NCBI GenBank assembly: GCA_021397845.1
Contig: CM038044.1
Coordinates: 38,116,354 to 38,180,353, forward strand
Origin: Areca catechu
Taxonomy: Eukaryota > Streptophyta > Magnoliopsida > Arecales > Arecaceae
Direction: 5' to 3'
DNA length: 64,000 bases
The stretch's first letter is position 1. The number at the start of each line of letters is the position of its first letter. Below the pieces are notes generated by a model. It was not told where the DNA came from and ran no database searches. It saw nothing but the letters and a program-made list of their open reading frames with translations. A program made the translations under genes and the position numbers. This document shows positions 9,579-20,658 of this stretch, one piece after another.

Positions 9579-11408
9579 TTAGGGTATAACAGTAGTTTAT
9601 ATCATACTTTTGTTTGAAACCTTTTGCCACCAACCTAGCCTTGTAGGTTTCTATTTGCCCATCTGTTCCAATCTTCCTTTTGAAGATCCATTTGCACCCT
9701 ATTGGGATAATTCCCTCAGGTGGGTCAACCAAGGTCCAAACCTGGTTGTCATACATGAAGTCCATTTCGAATTTCATAGTACTTAACCATTTGTTAGAGT
9801 CCTTACTCATGACAGCTTCCGTATAGGTCAGTGGATCATCTCCTTCAATGATACTGGTTTCATTATTATTTCCAATCATAAAACCATATCTTAGAGGTGC
9901 TGCCCGCACTCTCTCTGACCTACGAAGGGGAGGTGTGTGTTGTGGTTGTACCTGATCAACTGGTACTTCTGATTAAGGAACTTGAGTTTGTTCATCTTAA
10001 ACTTCACTCAATTCAATTATTCTCCCATTACCTTCTTCTTGGATAAATTATTTTTCCAACAATATGGCATGCCTACTAACAAGAACCTTTTGTTCATTAG
10101 GATGATAGAACATGTATCCAATACCTTCTTGAGAATAACTAATAAACCTATATTTCTTAGCCCTAGTACTTAGCATATGTCCAAATTCCTTTTTAACATA
10201 AGCTAGACAACCCCAAATCTTAAGATGCTTAAGATTTGGTTTCCTACTATTCCATAATTTATATGGAGTACTAGGCACTAATTTTGATGGTACCCTATTT
10301 AATACATATGCAACAGTTTCTAGGGCATATCTCAGAAAGATATTGGAAGATCTGTGAAGCACATCATGAACCTTACCATGTCAAACAAGGTACGATTCCT
10401 CCTTTCTGCTACACCATTTAATTATGATGTATATGGAGGGGTCCATTCAGAGAGAATACCATTTTCTTTAAGATGATTAAGAAATTCACTGGATAAGTAA
10501 TCTCCTCCTTGGTTAGATCGAAGGACTTTAATACTTTTTTTGATTTGTTTATCAACCATACTTTGATACTCTTTAAATTTATCAAAGGCTTCAGATTTAT
10601 GTTTCATAAGATACACATATCCAAACCTAGATAAATCATTAATGAAAGTGATGAAGTAAGAGTATCCTCCTCTAGCCTAAGTTGACATAGGTCCACATAC
10701 ATCTGAGTGTATTAGACCTAACAACTCTGTTGCTCTTTCTCCATGTCCAGTGAATGAAAATTTGGTCATTTTTTCCATGAGGCAAGATTCACAAGTTCCT
10801 AATGATTTACAATCATAAGGACCAAAGAAATCATCTTTGTATAACTTGTTAATCCTTGACTAATTAATATGACCTAACCAGCAATGCCAAAGGAAGGTTT
10901 CATTGGTATCATCTCTCTTTTCTTTTTGTTTTCTACAAGCAACACTTCATCATTAAGCGATAGAATTAAAAGATCATTCATAAATTTTTTCATTCCAAAG
11001 AAGTCATTAGAATGAAAAATGGAACAACCATTTTTCTCAACTTTTATTTCATAACCTTATCTTAATAACAGATGTATAGAAATAATATTTCTAATAACAT
11101 CTGGAATGAAATGGTAGTCTTTCAATTCTATTATCTTGCCCGAAGGTAATAATAACATGTAGGTTCCAACAACTTTAGCATGAATGGCTTCTCCACTCTA
11201 ATCATAAAGCTTGATGTCACCCTTCTTCAACCTTCTAATCTTGTGGAGTCCCTGCAAAGACTTGCAGATATGAGATCCATATACGGTATCCAATATCCAT
11301 AAATTAGAAGTTGAAGAGCTCAATGATAAGTTTGTTTGTATCATAAACAAATCTTTTGATGCTCCACTGGCATCCTACTTCAGACTTGTAAGATATATCT
11401 TGCAGTTC
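9579..11408 (-). pseudogene. pol: B pol fragments: protease region, integrase and start of reverse transcriptase
   Basis: Read on the minus strand from 11408, this starts in the Gag zinc knuckle (NCKIYL) and runs through degenerate protease and pre-integrase sequence (10780-11400, no long frame). Integrase remains follow (10422-10616, with a degenerate SNQGGDYLSSEF around the second Asp; then 10048-10362, with VPSKLVPSTPYKLW and KIWGCLAYVK). RT then starts with DPLTYTEAVMSKDSNKW, TLVDPPEGIIPIGCKWIFKR and YKARLVAKGFKQKYDIN (9590-9840) and stops at the G insertion. Multiple stops and frame changes make it inactive. The PPEGIIPIGCKWIFKRK type of RT separates B from the Sireviruses. Confidence 0.88.
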
Positions 11409-12858
11409 TATTGCCCAATAAGCAACCCAAGAGGGGGGATGAATTGGGTTTCTAAAAATTAAATGCAAATATGTGAACCAATTCAATAAGCAACTTAAGT
11501 GAAATGAGATGCAAGAGTAAAGTGCTTTTAAAGAGTATGCAGCAAAAATTTAAATGCAATAAATGTAAGAGCAAGAGAGAAAGACAAACAATTACAAACA
11601 TAATCCAAGTATAGTGGTTCGGTGCTTTCCAATGCACCTACATCCACTCCCCAAGGTCCACTTGGGAATTCACTATAATCTCCACCGATTACAGCTGATT
11701 AGTTTTCCAGGCTTACTAATCAAGACCCCTTTTAGTTTTTACAAGGCTCACCAAAAGAAACCTCTTGGTTTTTAAATGCTAACTAATAACCTCCTTGGTT
11801 TTCAACTAAGCTTACCAAAAATCTCCTTGGTTTTCTAATAGGCTAACCAAAAAACTTTACAACAAAGATAGAGTTAAAGTAAAGCAACAAGAAAATCTTT
11901 CTTAATAAAAGTAGATATCTCTTTGAACTTTGAGGAATCGCTGTCTTCAACTTGATGAAGCCTCGATCAATGCTCAAGAATGTTGGACTTGAATGCTCTT
12001 GAAGGCTTTGAATGCTTTGAGACTTTTTTCTGCTTGAAGGTGGTTGCTCTCAATGAATGGGAGTGAATGCACTTGCTTTTCTTTTTCTATTGTTGATCCT
12101 CTTGTGTTCCAATTCAATTTGTATCACTTAAATACCATCCCAAGGCCTTAAAGTAAATTTATGACCGTTAGATACGAAAAACTAGCTGTTGGGAACCAAG
12201 AGGGCCCGAGTTCTGCATTTGAAAAACTAGCCATTACTGTTCCCAGAACTCTAAGTGTTGACACTTTAAGCTATGAGTCGACACTTATGGTCGATATTTA
12301 AGTTCCATGAGTCGACACCAAGTTCAAATTTCTTTATTAAAGCTCTCTGGAATTCTCAAGTGAGTCGATACTTGACATCTATGAGTCGGCACTTCAGGCA
12401 AGTCTTCAATTTCAGCAAGTTATGTATCAAAATTTTCTCAGATTTTGAGCCGATCCTTCAGTCGACACCTTGAGTCGACACTTGACTAGCATGAGTCGAC
12501 ACTTCAGCCATACCATCTGAAACTCTTTTTACGTACCGGCTTTAGTTGACACTTCCACTGTCATAAGTCGGCACTTTGAGTCGATACTTACTGAGATTTC
12601 TTTAAAAACCATTGAATCTCTGCTGAAATCAATATGTGCTTCACTATCTAAGTCCTTTCAAGCAATCTTCAAGTACTTAAGTCCATTTAAAATTGATATT
12701 TCATTAATGGAAGGGACTTCTTCATTTTTGACAAGAAATCAAATCTTGTTGAGTTGATGAGTACATTTTTCTATAAAAACATACTTTAAATAAATAATTA
12801 GTACTCAACTTATACTTAAGTATTTTGTTTATCATCAAAATCAATAACGGAGTCAATA
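11409..12858 (-). repeat. 3' LTR of F2 (1.45 kb)
   Basis: It matches the split 5' LTR at 31051-31631 plus 44007-44965 along its whole length with many substitutions. The minus-strand TATA-like box is at 12128-12136. An AACGG site at 12162-12172 reads TCTAACGGTCA, a full match to the MSA consensus. Two further sites (12183-12193 and 12228-12238) have decayed at the CpG. Confidence 0.9.
12253..12590 (-). repeat. F2 3' LTR array of AGTGTCGACACTT motifs
   Basis: About ten copies of a gagtcgacactt / aagtgttgacactt motif occur at irregular spacing, several decayed (gagtcgatactt, gagtcggcactt). The array starts about 117 bp upstream of the TATA-like box in element sense. The matching array in the 5' LTR is at 44301-44696. 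Confidence 0.85.
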
Positions 12859-13450
12859 ATCTCTCCCTTTTTGATGATAACAAAATCTTTAAGTATAAAC
12901 CACATAATAAGCTCTTAAAATGAATTTTCAATAGACATAAAGCTTATTGCAATATATATTCAAATAAACAAAGGTAAGAGATGAAGTTTAAAATCTCATT
13001 AAAATTGAATTTGAACTAAGAGTATCAAAGCTAAAAAAAAGGAATTGATGTATCATGATACTCTAAAGAGAACATGCTCGAGAATAATAAATTCAGTAAT
13101 GAAACAAGGTGAAAGTAATCAAAGAAGAATTTTTTGAACAAAGGATTGAAGAGTATAAATACTCCCCCTCAAGAGGTGCTATAAAAATTGATTTTCAAAG
13201 ATCTTTCAAAGACAAAAAGTTAAAATTAAATATTTGAAATCGAGGATTTTTCATGAAATTTTAGCAAAACAGATTTTGCAATTCAAAGGAGGGATTACTC
13301 CCCCTCACTTAATGCTCAAAACACAAATAGATTCTTCATTGCAAAACTTATCAATATATATATCTTTCATCTTATATCTTTCACTTATCTCTTATATCTT
13401 TCACTTATCTCTCCCTTTATCTTTTATACTTACCTCTCCCCATTTTTGTC
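12859..13450 (-). promoter_or_regulatory. F2 polypurine tracts upstream of the 3' LTR
   Basis: The tract next to the LTR (12859-12871, minus strand AAAAAGGGAGAGAT) is followed by three more G-rich purine tracts at 13162-13170, 13298-13306 and 13435-13450. Multiple polypurine tracts are a known Sirevirus trait; only the one next to the LTR must prime plus-strand DNA. The rest of this AT-rich stretch up to 13666 has no gene. Confidence 0.7.
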
Positions 13451-13666
13451 AACATTAAAAAGGAATAGAGAAAATAAAACACTAAAATTAAGTAATACAA
13501 TTCATTCATTCAGAGAAGATAGCATCCAAAGACATAACATGAAGTAGAACATTTCAATCATTTATAATGTTTCATACATTGATACAAGTTTGATACATAA
13601 GAGTAAATAAACATAAAAGCATATAGGTAGTATAGAAATATAAACTAGCTAAGAATAAAGACTATC

Positions 13667-15431
13667 CTAAGCACTGTCCTCATCATCCGAGGATCCAATC
13701 TCGATCAATCCTGTATCAGTAAAAGAACGGGATCGATGCCACATAGATCGAAGATCATGAAGCTGGGTCCTGGTCGATCTCAATGGAATATGACGGCCTC
13801 GTCCTCTGCATCTAACACAAGTCCTGCCTCTAGCTGGTGTAGAAGAGGTAGAAGCTATGTTAGCAGCAGGAACAACACTGACTGGAATGGCAGTATCAAA
13901 ATTAGTATAAAATGGTGTATGATCAAAGATAGGTCCTGAATCAAGACGGTGGAAACCAGGGGTATAAAATCCTAGTTCCCTAATAAGGGAAGATGTATGC
14001 AATGGGGGATAATGAATAATGGGTGTATTAGAAACTGAAGGTATGATAGTAGTAGGTGGTAGAATAGGAGTCTGGAAAGATGAGCTAGATGGATCATGAA
14101 TGGAATTCCTAGGAAGGTCAGCTATAGTCTCTGGTACTGGCTCTATCATCAGATTTATCATGTCAAACTCATTAGAGTCAGTCTCATCATCATCCAAATC
14201 TGGTCCTAGAGTAGGTGGTGCTAGAGTTTAATCAGTTGGAGCCGAAGTATCAAGAGCTTTGTCAGAAGAGGGTCTACCTAAGGCAAATAGAATGGCAGAT
14301 ATCCCATCTCTCAATCCTTGATGGCTCTTTCATCTCCATGTGAAACCTTTCGACTCGTTGATGAATGATCATCACCTTAATCTCAATGCTAGCGACCCTG
14401 TCCTCTAAACTCTCTAAAACTCCAAGTATATCAGACTGTGCTAGCTCAGGCTGAGGAGCTAGCTCTGGCTATGCTGAAGGCTCGAGCAATGTCTTAGATG
14501 TCTCTCTGTGAACCTCAGATGGCCCTACATATCCAGAAAAGATGCGCTTCTCCTCTGCTATATCTTCATCTTTGTCAGTGGCTTGACCATATATGCGTCG
14601 TCTTTACTAGCCTCTGACAAGCTGATACCCCATTTGGTGCAATGATCTCATGTCATAGACATCAGTATGCAGTAGCTGCCAGTAGGGCTCATCATCCATA
14701 ACTACTCCATAAGCTCTAAACAGTAGAGTCAGCCCCATCCTGTAGGACAGACACAATCTCTGGCTGATCGATGCCTTAGTCAGCTAAAATACCATGAGTA
14801 CCGGGAGGCATACTGGCATGTGTTGTACTAGAGAAACCATCACTAACAGCTCCCACTTTGTGATGAAGTCGAAATAGCTGGTCTTCGGTAGAAGAATTCG
14901 AGCTACTATATGATGCAGCAACCTCATCTCAGGCCTCAGCCTCGAAGCTACTATAGTGGCTCCCTCAGGTAAGTCATCTATCTCAGAAATGCAACAAAGA
15001 CCATTGACTTTGTCCACTAAGCTGTCCACAACTGATTCTCTCATGGGTATATCTCATACTCTGCTTAGAATCTCTACGAACACTAGGACATCTCTTCCTC
15101 GAACCTGAGCAGTCCATCCATCGCTACCTCAAGCAAGTGAACCATAGAACTTTCGAATTTAAAATCTCTTCGTCAAGGAGCAAAATGGCACCAATCCTGC
15201 ATCCCTGAGCCACAGACCTATCCTAAACTACCGATGATCAATGAAATCGAAGTCCACATGACGTCCTCCAACGATGGTCTTCGATCCCATGTGATTCGTT
15301 ACAGGAAAGAGAGGTCTGACCAGAATCTCAAGCTCCACAGCCGCTCTAGCCTCATGTCTTGCCTTTGTTCTCCTTTCTTCTTCTTGATTGGATGGTCTTG
15401 GATGCCGGACAACTTGCTTCCTAGGTCCCAT
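13667..15431 (-). pseudogene. F2 ORF3: Sirevirus accessory protein, broken
   Basis: This is the extra ORF between pol and the 3' LTR, in the place where some Sireviruses carry an envelope-like gene. The start is the ATG at 15429-15431 (MGPRKQ), chosen because F1 ORF3 starts MGPRKH. The N-terminal domain shows GGRHVDFDFID and, at 14790-14930, RPEMRLLHHIVARILLPK followed by FDFITKWELLVMVSL, matching F1 and F3. It resembles the 'putative plant transposon protein' family (PF20167, from memory). The C-terminal part (13667-14197) is rich in Ser, Thr and Pro, then Arg-rich, ending LIEIGSSDDEDSA. Frame changes lie near 15228, 14784 and 14200. No signal peptide or membrane segment is seen, so an envelope role is not supported. 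Function unknown. Confidence 0.75.
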
Positions 15432-15684
15432 TCCAAAGATACAAGATGGCAATGCAAGAGGGGAACAAACCTAGGGTTTCTACGGTGCTAAATCAAAGAG
15501 GAAGGGGGAAAACAATAGAACCCGAAGGAAAATCCATCCCAAATGAGGATTTAAGAGGTTTGGAGTTGAAATCTGGAGGGAAGAAGTTATTGGAACAGTG
15601 TTAGGGATGAGTCAACTCGATTTGGAAGGAAGAAAATAATGAAAATACTTCGTTTTCTTATTTTTATCTCGGTCTATCGTCGTA

Positions 15685-15762
15685 CAAGTGTCGACTCACG
15701 ACATAGAGTCAAGTGTTGACACTTCCAGGTATCGACATTCCAAGTGTCGACACTTCGACTTA
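15685..15762 (-). promoter_or_regulatory. F2 internal palindrome array upstream of ORF3
   Basis: Four copies of the F2 LTR motif occur 250-330 bp upstream of the ORF3 start in element sense: gtgtcgactc, aagtgttgacactt (15711-15724), a decayed tatcgacatt, and the perfect 14-bp palindrome AAGTGTCGACACTT (15742-15755). Function is inferred from the match to the LTR array. Confidence 0.7.
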
Positions 15763-15888
15763 AAACTAAAAGAAAAACAAGAAAAAGAGCATTAATAAAA
15801 AAGAATAGGATTTCAATGGAATTCAAGGAGATTAAACATAATTAAGAACAAATTTGATCATTCAAGGATCAAAGAATATGAAGAGATA

Positions 15889-16223
15889 GAATTTTTCAAT
15901 CAAAAGGGTTAATGACCCCAAGTTATCTTCTAATCATACTGAACTGATCTTCTTGGAGAGATTTAGTCAATATATCAGCTAATTGTATTTCAGTGCTAAC
16001 AAATTCAAGCACAACATCATTGTTTTCAACATGATTTCTAATAAAATGATATCTAATTTCAATATGTTTACTTCTTGAGTGCTGAACAGAATTTTTCAAT
16101 CAAAAGGGTTAATGACCCCAAGTTATCTTCTAATCATACTGAACTGATCTTCTTGGAGAGATTTAGTCAATATATCAGCTAATTGCATTTCAGTGCTAAC
16201 AAATTCAAGCACAACATCATTGT
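15889..16223 (-). repeat. 200-bp tandem duplication at the end of F2 pol
   Basis: The segment 15889-16088 repeats from 16089 with a period of exactly 200 bp. F1 cuts the second copy at 16223, and the copy resumes after F1 at 26226 and ends near 26291. Both copies include the last pol codons (DPF-like, TGA at 15896-15898 and again 200 bp on). The copies differ at a few bases. The junction has short homology (agaattttt). Confidence 0.93.
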
Positions 16224-17592
16224 TGTTGCCCAGATATGGTGCCCAAGAGGGGGGGTGAATTGGATATTTTAAAAATTAAAGCAATATATGTGCTATCATG
16301 TTCAAAGGTGAAGAGTGATAGTGCTCAAGTAATTGTGCAATAGAAGCAATGAAATAAAACAACAATTAAAGAGCAAAAGAAGATAAAGAGTAAAGCAATG
16401 CAAACACACAAGAAGTATAGTGGTTCGGTGCACCTAGCACCTACATCCACTCCCCAAGCTTCACTTGGGAATTTCCACTATAATCTTTAGATTACAGCCG
16501 ATTTGTTTTACCAGGCTCACAAGTCAAAACCTTACACACTTGTTTTGGCTTCGGGCTTACAAGCAACCCTAGTTGGTTTTATCAATTGGCTCACCAACAA
16601 ACCTCACACTAGTTTCAAATTTCCTTGAAACTAGCCTAAGACAAAAAGAATATGAATACAATGAATAAAACAAGATAAACTCCTTTTGAGCAAAAAGTAA
16701 TTCGATGTAGCTCTTGATGGAGACTCTTCAAGCCTTTCTCTTGGAATCTTTGGACCTCACTAAATGCCAAATACTTGAAAGTTGGATTCCTCAAAGATGG
16801 AAAGCTTTTGGCTAAGGAATCTCTTGGTTTTCTCACTCTTTTTGGCTTGGAATTGATTGAAGGCTTGTACTTTTACTCTAATCTTTTTCACTTTGTCTCC
16901 TTGTCTTTTTTGAAGTTTGGTGGAGGTTAAATACCTCATTCAAGCTGAAACAACTCCACAAGACCGTTAGAATCAAAAATATGGTCGTTTATGGCCGTTA
17001 GAAATCAAATCAAAAGTTCAGAAAAACTAGCCATTATGCCATGAGTCGACCTCATGAGTCGACCTCTGGATCAAGTGTCGACCTCATGAGTCGACCTCCA
17101 GTTTATCTTAGGCAAAAATCCAGAAAACCATAGTTCTGCCCAGTTTGATTTCTCAGGCAATGAGTCGACCTCTGGTGTCGACCTCTGGATAGGTGTTGAT
17201 CTCAGGTGTCGACCTCTGAAGCGTGCCACTGAAATTTTTCCGTGCCGGCCTTGCTGAACTTTTCTTCTCTTCATGAGTCGACCTCTGGTGGTCGACCTCT
17301 GATCTGAAATTTTCTGAAACTCTAGAGAGGTGCGTGCCATGCTTGAGTTTCTCTAAGCCTTTGTTTCTTTTGTCAATTACTTCTTAACAAGAAGGTCCAA
17401 TATGAGAAATTTGATCTTGTTCAAGGTAGAAGAGCTCTTTTCCAAAATCAGGCAAGCTTGGTTTCATCATTGTACTCTTAGTACTCTTTTTGAATAACCT
17501 AAGTCCTGAAACTTTATCTTGAGATGAAACATTAGTCCAAACATATACTCAACCTTTTGTTAATCATCAAAACTAAGGAGCCAAAGCCAACA
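16224..17592 (-). repeat. 3' LTR of F1 (1369 bp)
   Basis: It runs TGTTGCCCAGATATGG to AAAGCCAACA. The TATA-like box (minus strand GGTATTTAA) is at 16927-16935. AACGG sites include 16961-16970 and 16992-17002; the latter reads TCTAACGGCCA, a full MSA consensus match. The site at 17028-17038 has lost its CpG relative to the 5' LTR copy at 25642-25652. Confidence 0.96.
17041..17300 (-). repeat. F1 3' LTR array of GAGTCGACCTC motifs
   Basis: About ten copies of a (g)tcgacctc motif, usually preceded by tgag or gtg, are spread over 260 bp. This copy has a 15-bp extra catgagtcgacctca segment near 17050-17090 compared with the 5' LTR and lacks about 33 bp present there near 25885-25917. Confidence 0.88.
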
Positions 17593-18012
17593 ATCTCCCC
17601 CTTTTTGATGATGACAAAACCTTGAGTATATATGCAATTAAGTCCAAAAGCAAAATATAGCAATAATAAAAATTTTCAAAGAATCCTTACACGCATGAGT
17701 ATACCATAAAAATTTTACTTTTCATCTACCTTTTTTTTTTTTTTTTTGTGAAAACATTCTCATGAGTCAAAATGATTTTACTTTTTATTTACTTCTTCTC
17801 TCTTTTTTTTTGTGAAAACATTCTCATGAGTCAAAAAATTAAGAACCATACAATCTTTACTCATAAGAATCATATATACTTTACTATACTCTACTCCCCC
17901 TTTTTGTCAAGAATCAAAAAGTCCATTTTTTTTGTAGTGAAAGATATATTAAGGAAATTTATGTTCCATTACAATGAAGTATTTAGTTGCATAAAATACA
18001 TGCTCCCCCTCA
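17593..18012 (-). promoter_or_regulatory. F1 polypurine tracts
   Basis: The primary tract next to the LTR (17593-17606) reads AAAAAGGGGGAGAT on the minus strand. Near-identical tracts recur at 17894-17905 and 18003-18012. The sequence between is AT-rich 3' untranslated region with T-runs (17731-17748, 17803-17812) and no gene; this continues to 18205. Confidence 0.75.
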
Positions 18013-18205
18013 ATTTGTGCATTCAATATAAAAGCATTCTAACTTGAGGGTTTAAAAAGATAAATGCTAAGAGCTGGTATCAGACAGTAAAATATCACAA
18101 TGTAGATGAGTATATAAATGTATTCAGTTACAAAATTGCTTACATAGTAAGCACAAAACACTGAAACATCAGATCATACAAAGTACAACAAGTAAATCTA
18201 TGAGG

Positions 18206-19969
18206 CTACTCCTCATCAGAAGGTATATCAAAAGAGATAGGAGCCGAGATCCTAGATGAGGATTTTGGAGTCCTATGAGTGAGACTCCGAGTCCTCAAAG
18301 AGGGACCAGACCTAGGGGTAGTCCTACGAGATCTATAGGTCCGAGGAAAAGGCTCCACAGGTGTCCTGACAGAAGCAGTAGCAGAAGGAGTAAATGGATC
18401 AGTATGCTGAGTAGACTGAGCTGGAGTGTGCCTGCTGACTAGCTCATAAGCAGTGGGATCATCAATATCTGTCTCTGTATGCTCATCTCTATCATCCGGA
18501 ATCCCTGTAATAGTCTCAAAAAGTGACTCAGTAAACTCAGTATCTACTGGCACATCTGTAGCTGGAGGATCTGTACTAGGAATATTAGTAGAAGTAGGAT
18601 CAGTAGAAGGGGGAATCTCTAGAATCGGATCTGCAGGTGGAACATCAGAGCTACCTGCTCCAGGCTGATCTCCATCACTGTCACTGTATCCACTGGAGCC
18701 ATCATCATCATTATCATCAGAATGTGGAGGAGATACTGTCGGATCTACAGTCCCTAGTGGCAGTGCTAATCTCAGTAGGCTGAGGATCTGTCGGAATCCT
18801 GCATCTACACTAGCTGAGAGAGCTCCAATGTGCATATATGTGTGTATCCGTAAATCATGTAGCTCCTGTCGTACACCAGTAATCTCTGTCCGGACCTCTG
18901 AAATGTGATCAGTCACTCTCTGCTCAAAGTCCGATATCCTCGCTGTAGTCCTCCATGGTGTAGCAGTAGCAGTAGGTGCTGGAGCTGATGAGGGTGGTGG
19001 CGTGAATGACTCAGGCTCCGCAGTCTCTGACTCTGGTGCTGGACGAGGAGGTGTACCATGATCAGTAGGCTCTGAAGGCCCTGTCTCAGCTGCTCGGATC
19101 TCATTCTCCTCATCTAGCTCCTAGCCAGACTCTCGTCGTACCCAACGGTCACCAATCAGTCGAAATCCCATCCTATGCAAGGATTTCTCTCCATGTGTAT
19201 CAGTATGCTGCAGCTGACTGAAAGGTATACCATCAAATGAAACACCATGCTCCCTGAATAGCTATGTCAGCCCCATACCATGTGGCTGAACTAGTCTCCT
19301 GTGAGATGCTGCCTCACCCATCTGCTGAAGCATGATCCTGGGAAGATTGATGGGAGTCCGCTGTCTCAGGGACACCATCAACACCAACTCATGCTCAGTG
19401 ATAAAGTCGAATCTCCCGCTCTTCGGAATCAAGATACGGGCGATGATATGATACAACACTCTCATCTCCAGTGAAAGCTGGTTAGCGACTATTGTGGAAA
19501 TGCCGCTAACATCCTCACGCTCTAAAATACATCTGAAGGCATGCTCTCTGTCCCTGATCGAAGTGGCAGCAGTGCCATGAAGTGGAATCCTCCAAACATG
19601 ACTGATGACCTCCGGTGTCACTGGAATCTCGATCCCACGTACAGTAGCTGACCATCCAATGCCATCAGTGGCCATGGATCCATAGAACTCCCTAATGAGG
19701 TCTGGGTAGAATCTCTCAGTCATCGTGCAGAAGTGAACCATACCTGCATCTCTCAGCACATCTCCTATAAAAAAGTGATGCTGATCCCAGAAAGGTATAT
19801 CCACATGCCTCCCACTCGCAATGTTCTTCCGTACTAAGCTGGCTGGCACTGGTGCAGGTGGCTCTGGGGTTGGCTCACGCTCATGTCTGACCTTTCTTTG
19901 TCGCTCAGTGCTACCTTGGCCTTGTTCCAATCTCCTTTTCCTTACTGCCAAGTGCTTTCTTGGACCCAT
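18206..19969 (-). pseudogene. F1 ORF3: Sirevirus accessory protein, one frame of 588 codons with two amber stops
   Basis: The start is the ATG at 19967-19969 (MGPRKH); the whole region to 18206 stays in one frame. The N-terminal domain (about residues 45-250) has GRHVDIPFWDQHHFFIGDVL, RFYPDLIREFYGSM, NQLSLEMRVLYHIIARILIP and FDFITEHELVLMVSLRQ. These also occur in F2 and F3 and recall the plant transposon-protein family PF20167 (from memory). A coiled coil follows (about residues 340-400, ending GFRQILSLLRL), then a Ser/Thr/Pro/Asp-rich stretch, an Arg-rich stretch and an acidic tail FDIPSDEE. TAG codons at 19262-19264 and 19121-19123 interrupt the frame. There is no signal peptide and no membrane segment. 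Biochemical function is unknown; it may be a nuclear or RNP accessory protein. Confidence 0.82.
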
Positions 19970-20411
19970 ATGGAAGGAAGAGGGGTAAATTTGGGAGAAG
20001 TACGATAAAGCAAGGCTAAGAGGAAAGGAACCAAGAGAAGAGAGGAGAAGAGAGGTTCACGGTTTGAGAAAAAGAGGAAATGGTGAAATGGTGAGATAGG
20101 GTTTGTGAAAATGGAGAAAATCGAGAGTAAATGGAGAAAATGTAAGAAACGGAGGAAGGAAATAAGTGATTTCAATTGAAAAACAACCGAGATTTGAGGG
20201 TAGATAGATGCAAAAGCTTTCGGTTGTCCAAAACCAAGAACACAGTCAAAAAATGGTTTGGTTCTAAAGAAAATAAGAGAAGAGGAGAGGATTACCCAAA
20301 AAGATGAAGGAGAAGGTTGGAAATCCACTGTTTAGAGGTTTAGGAAAGTTGGAGGGGGACCATACGAAGGAGAAATGGAAAGAAATGGAGAAAATGTAGC
20401 TTGCAGACGGG

Positions 20412-20544
20412 TTTTAAAAAAGGAGGTTTCCGTTCAAGTGTCGACCTCTAAAAATTTTCAGCGGTTGACCTCAAGTGTCGACCTCCAAAAACCTTAGGGG
20501 TCGACCTCAAGTGTCGACCTCCAAAAATTAAAGTGTCGACCTCC
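20412..20544 (-). promoter_or_regulatory. F1 internal array and TATA-like box between pol and ORF3
   Basis: Six copies of the F1 LTR motif (tcgacctc; one ttgacctc) lie at 20435-20544, about 470-575 bp upstream of the ORF3 start in element sense. Downstream are an AACGG core (minus strand TTGAACGGAAA, about 20428-20438) and an AT-rich TATA-like TTTTTTAAAA (20412-20421). The order array, AACGG, TATA repeats that of the F1 LTR. Promoter function is inferred. Confidence 0.6.
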
Positions 20545-20658
20545 AACAATAAATTACCCAATTTAAAAAATTTGATAAAATTTAGAAAAATAACCTTTAA
20601 ACATATTTGAGAATTTATAAATCATTTTTGAGGAATTTTTGATGAAAATTGAAGAGTT

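Noticed and set aside
9023..9582. Three overlapping plus-strand open frames that look like a repeat protein
   Set aside because: They are the same 71-bp DNA repeat read in different frames; 71 is not a multiple of three and no domain is seen.
18206..18916. ORF3 as a true envelope gene
   Set aside because: No signal peptide, no membrane segment and no glycoprotein-like cysteine pattern.
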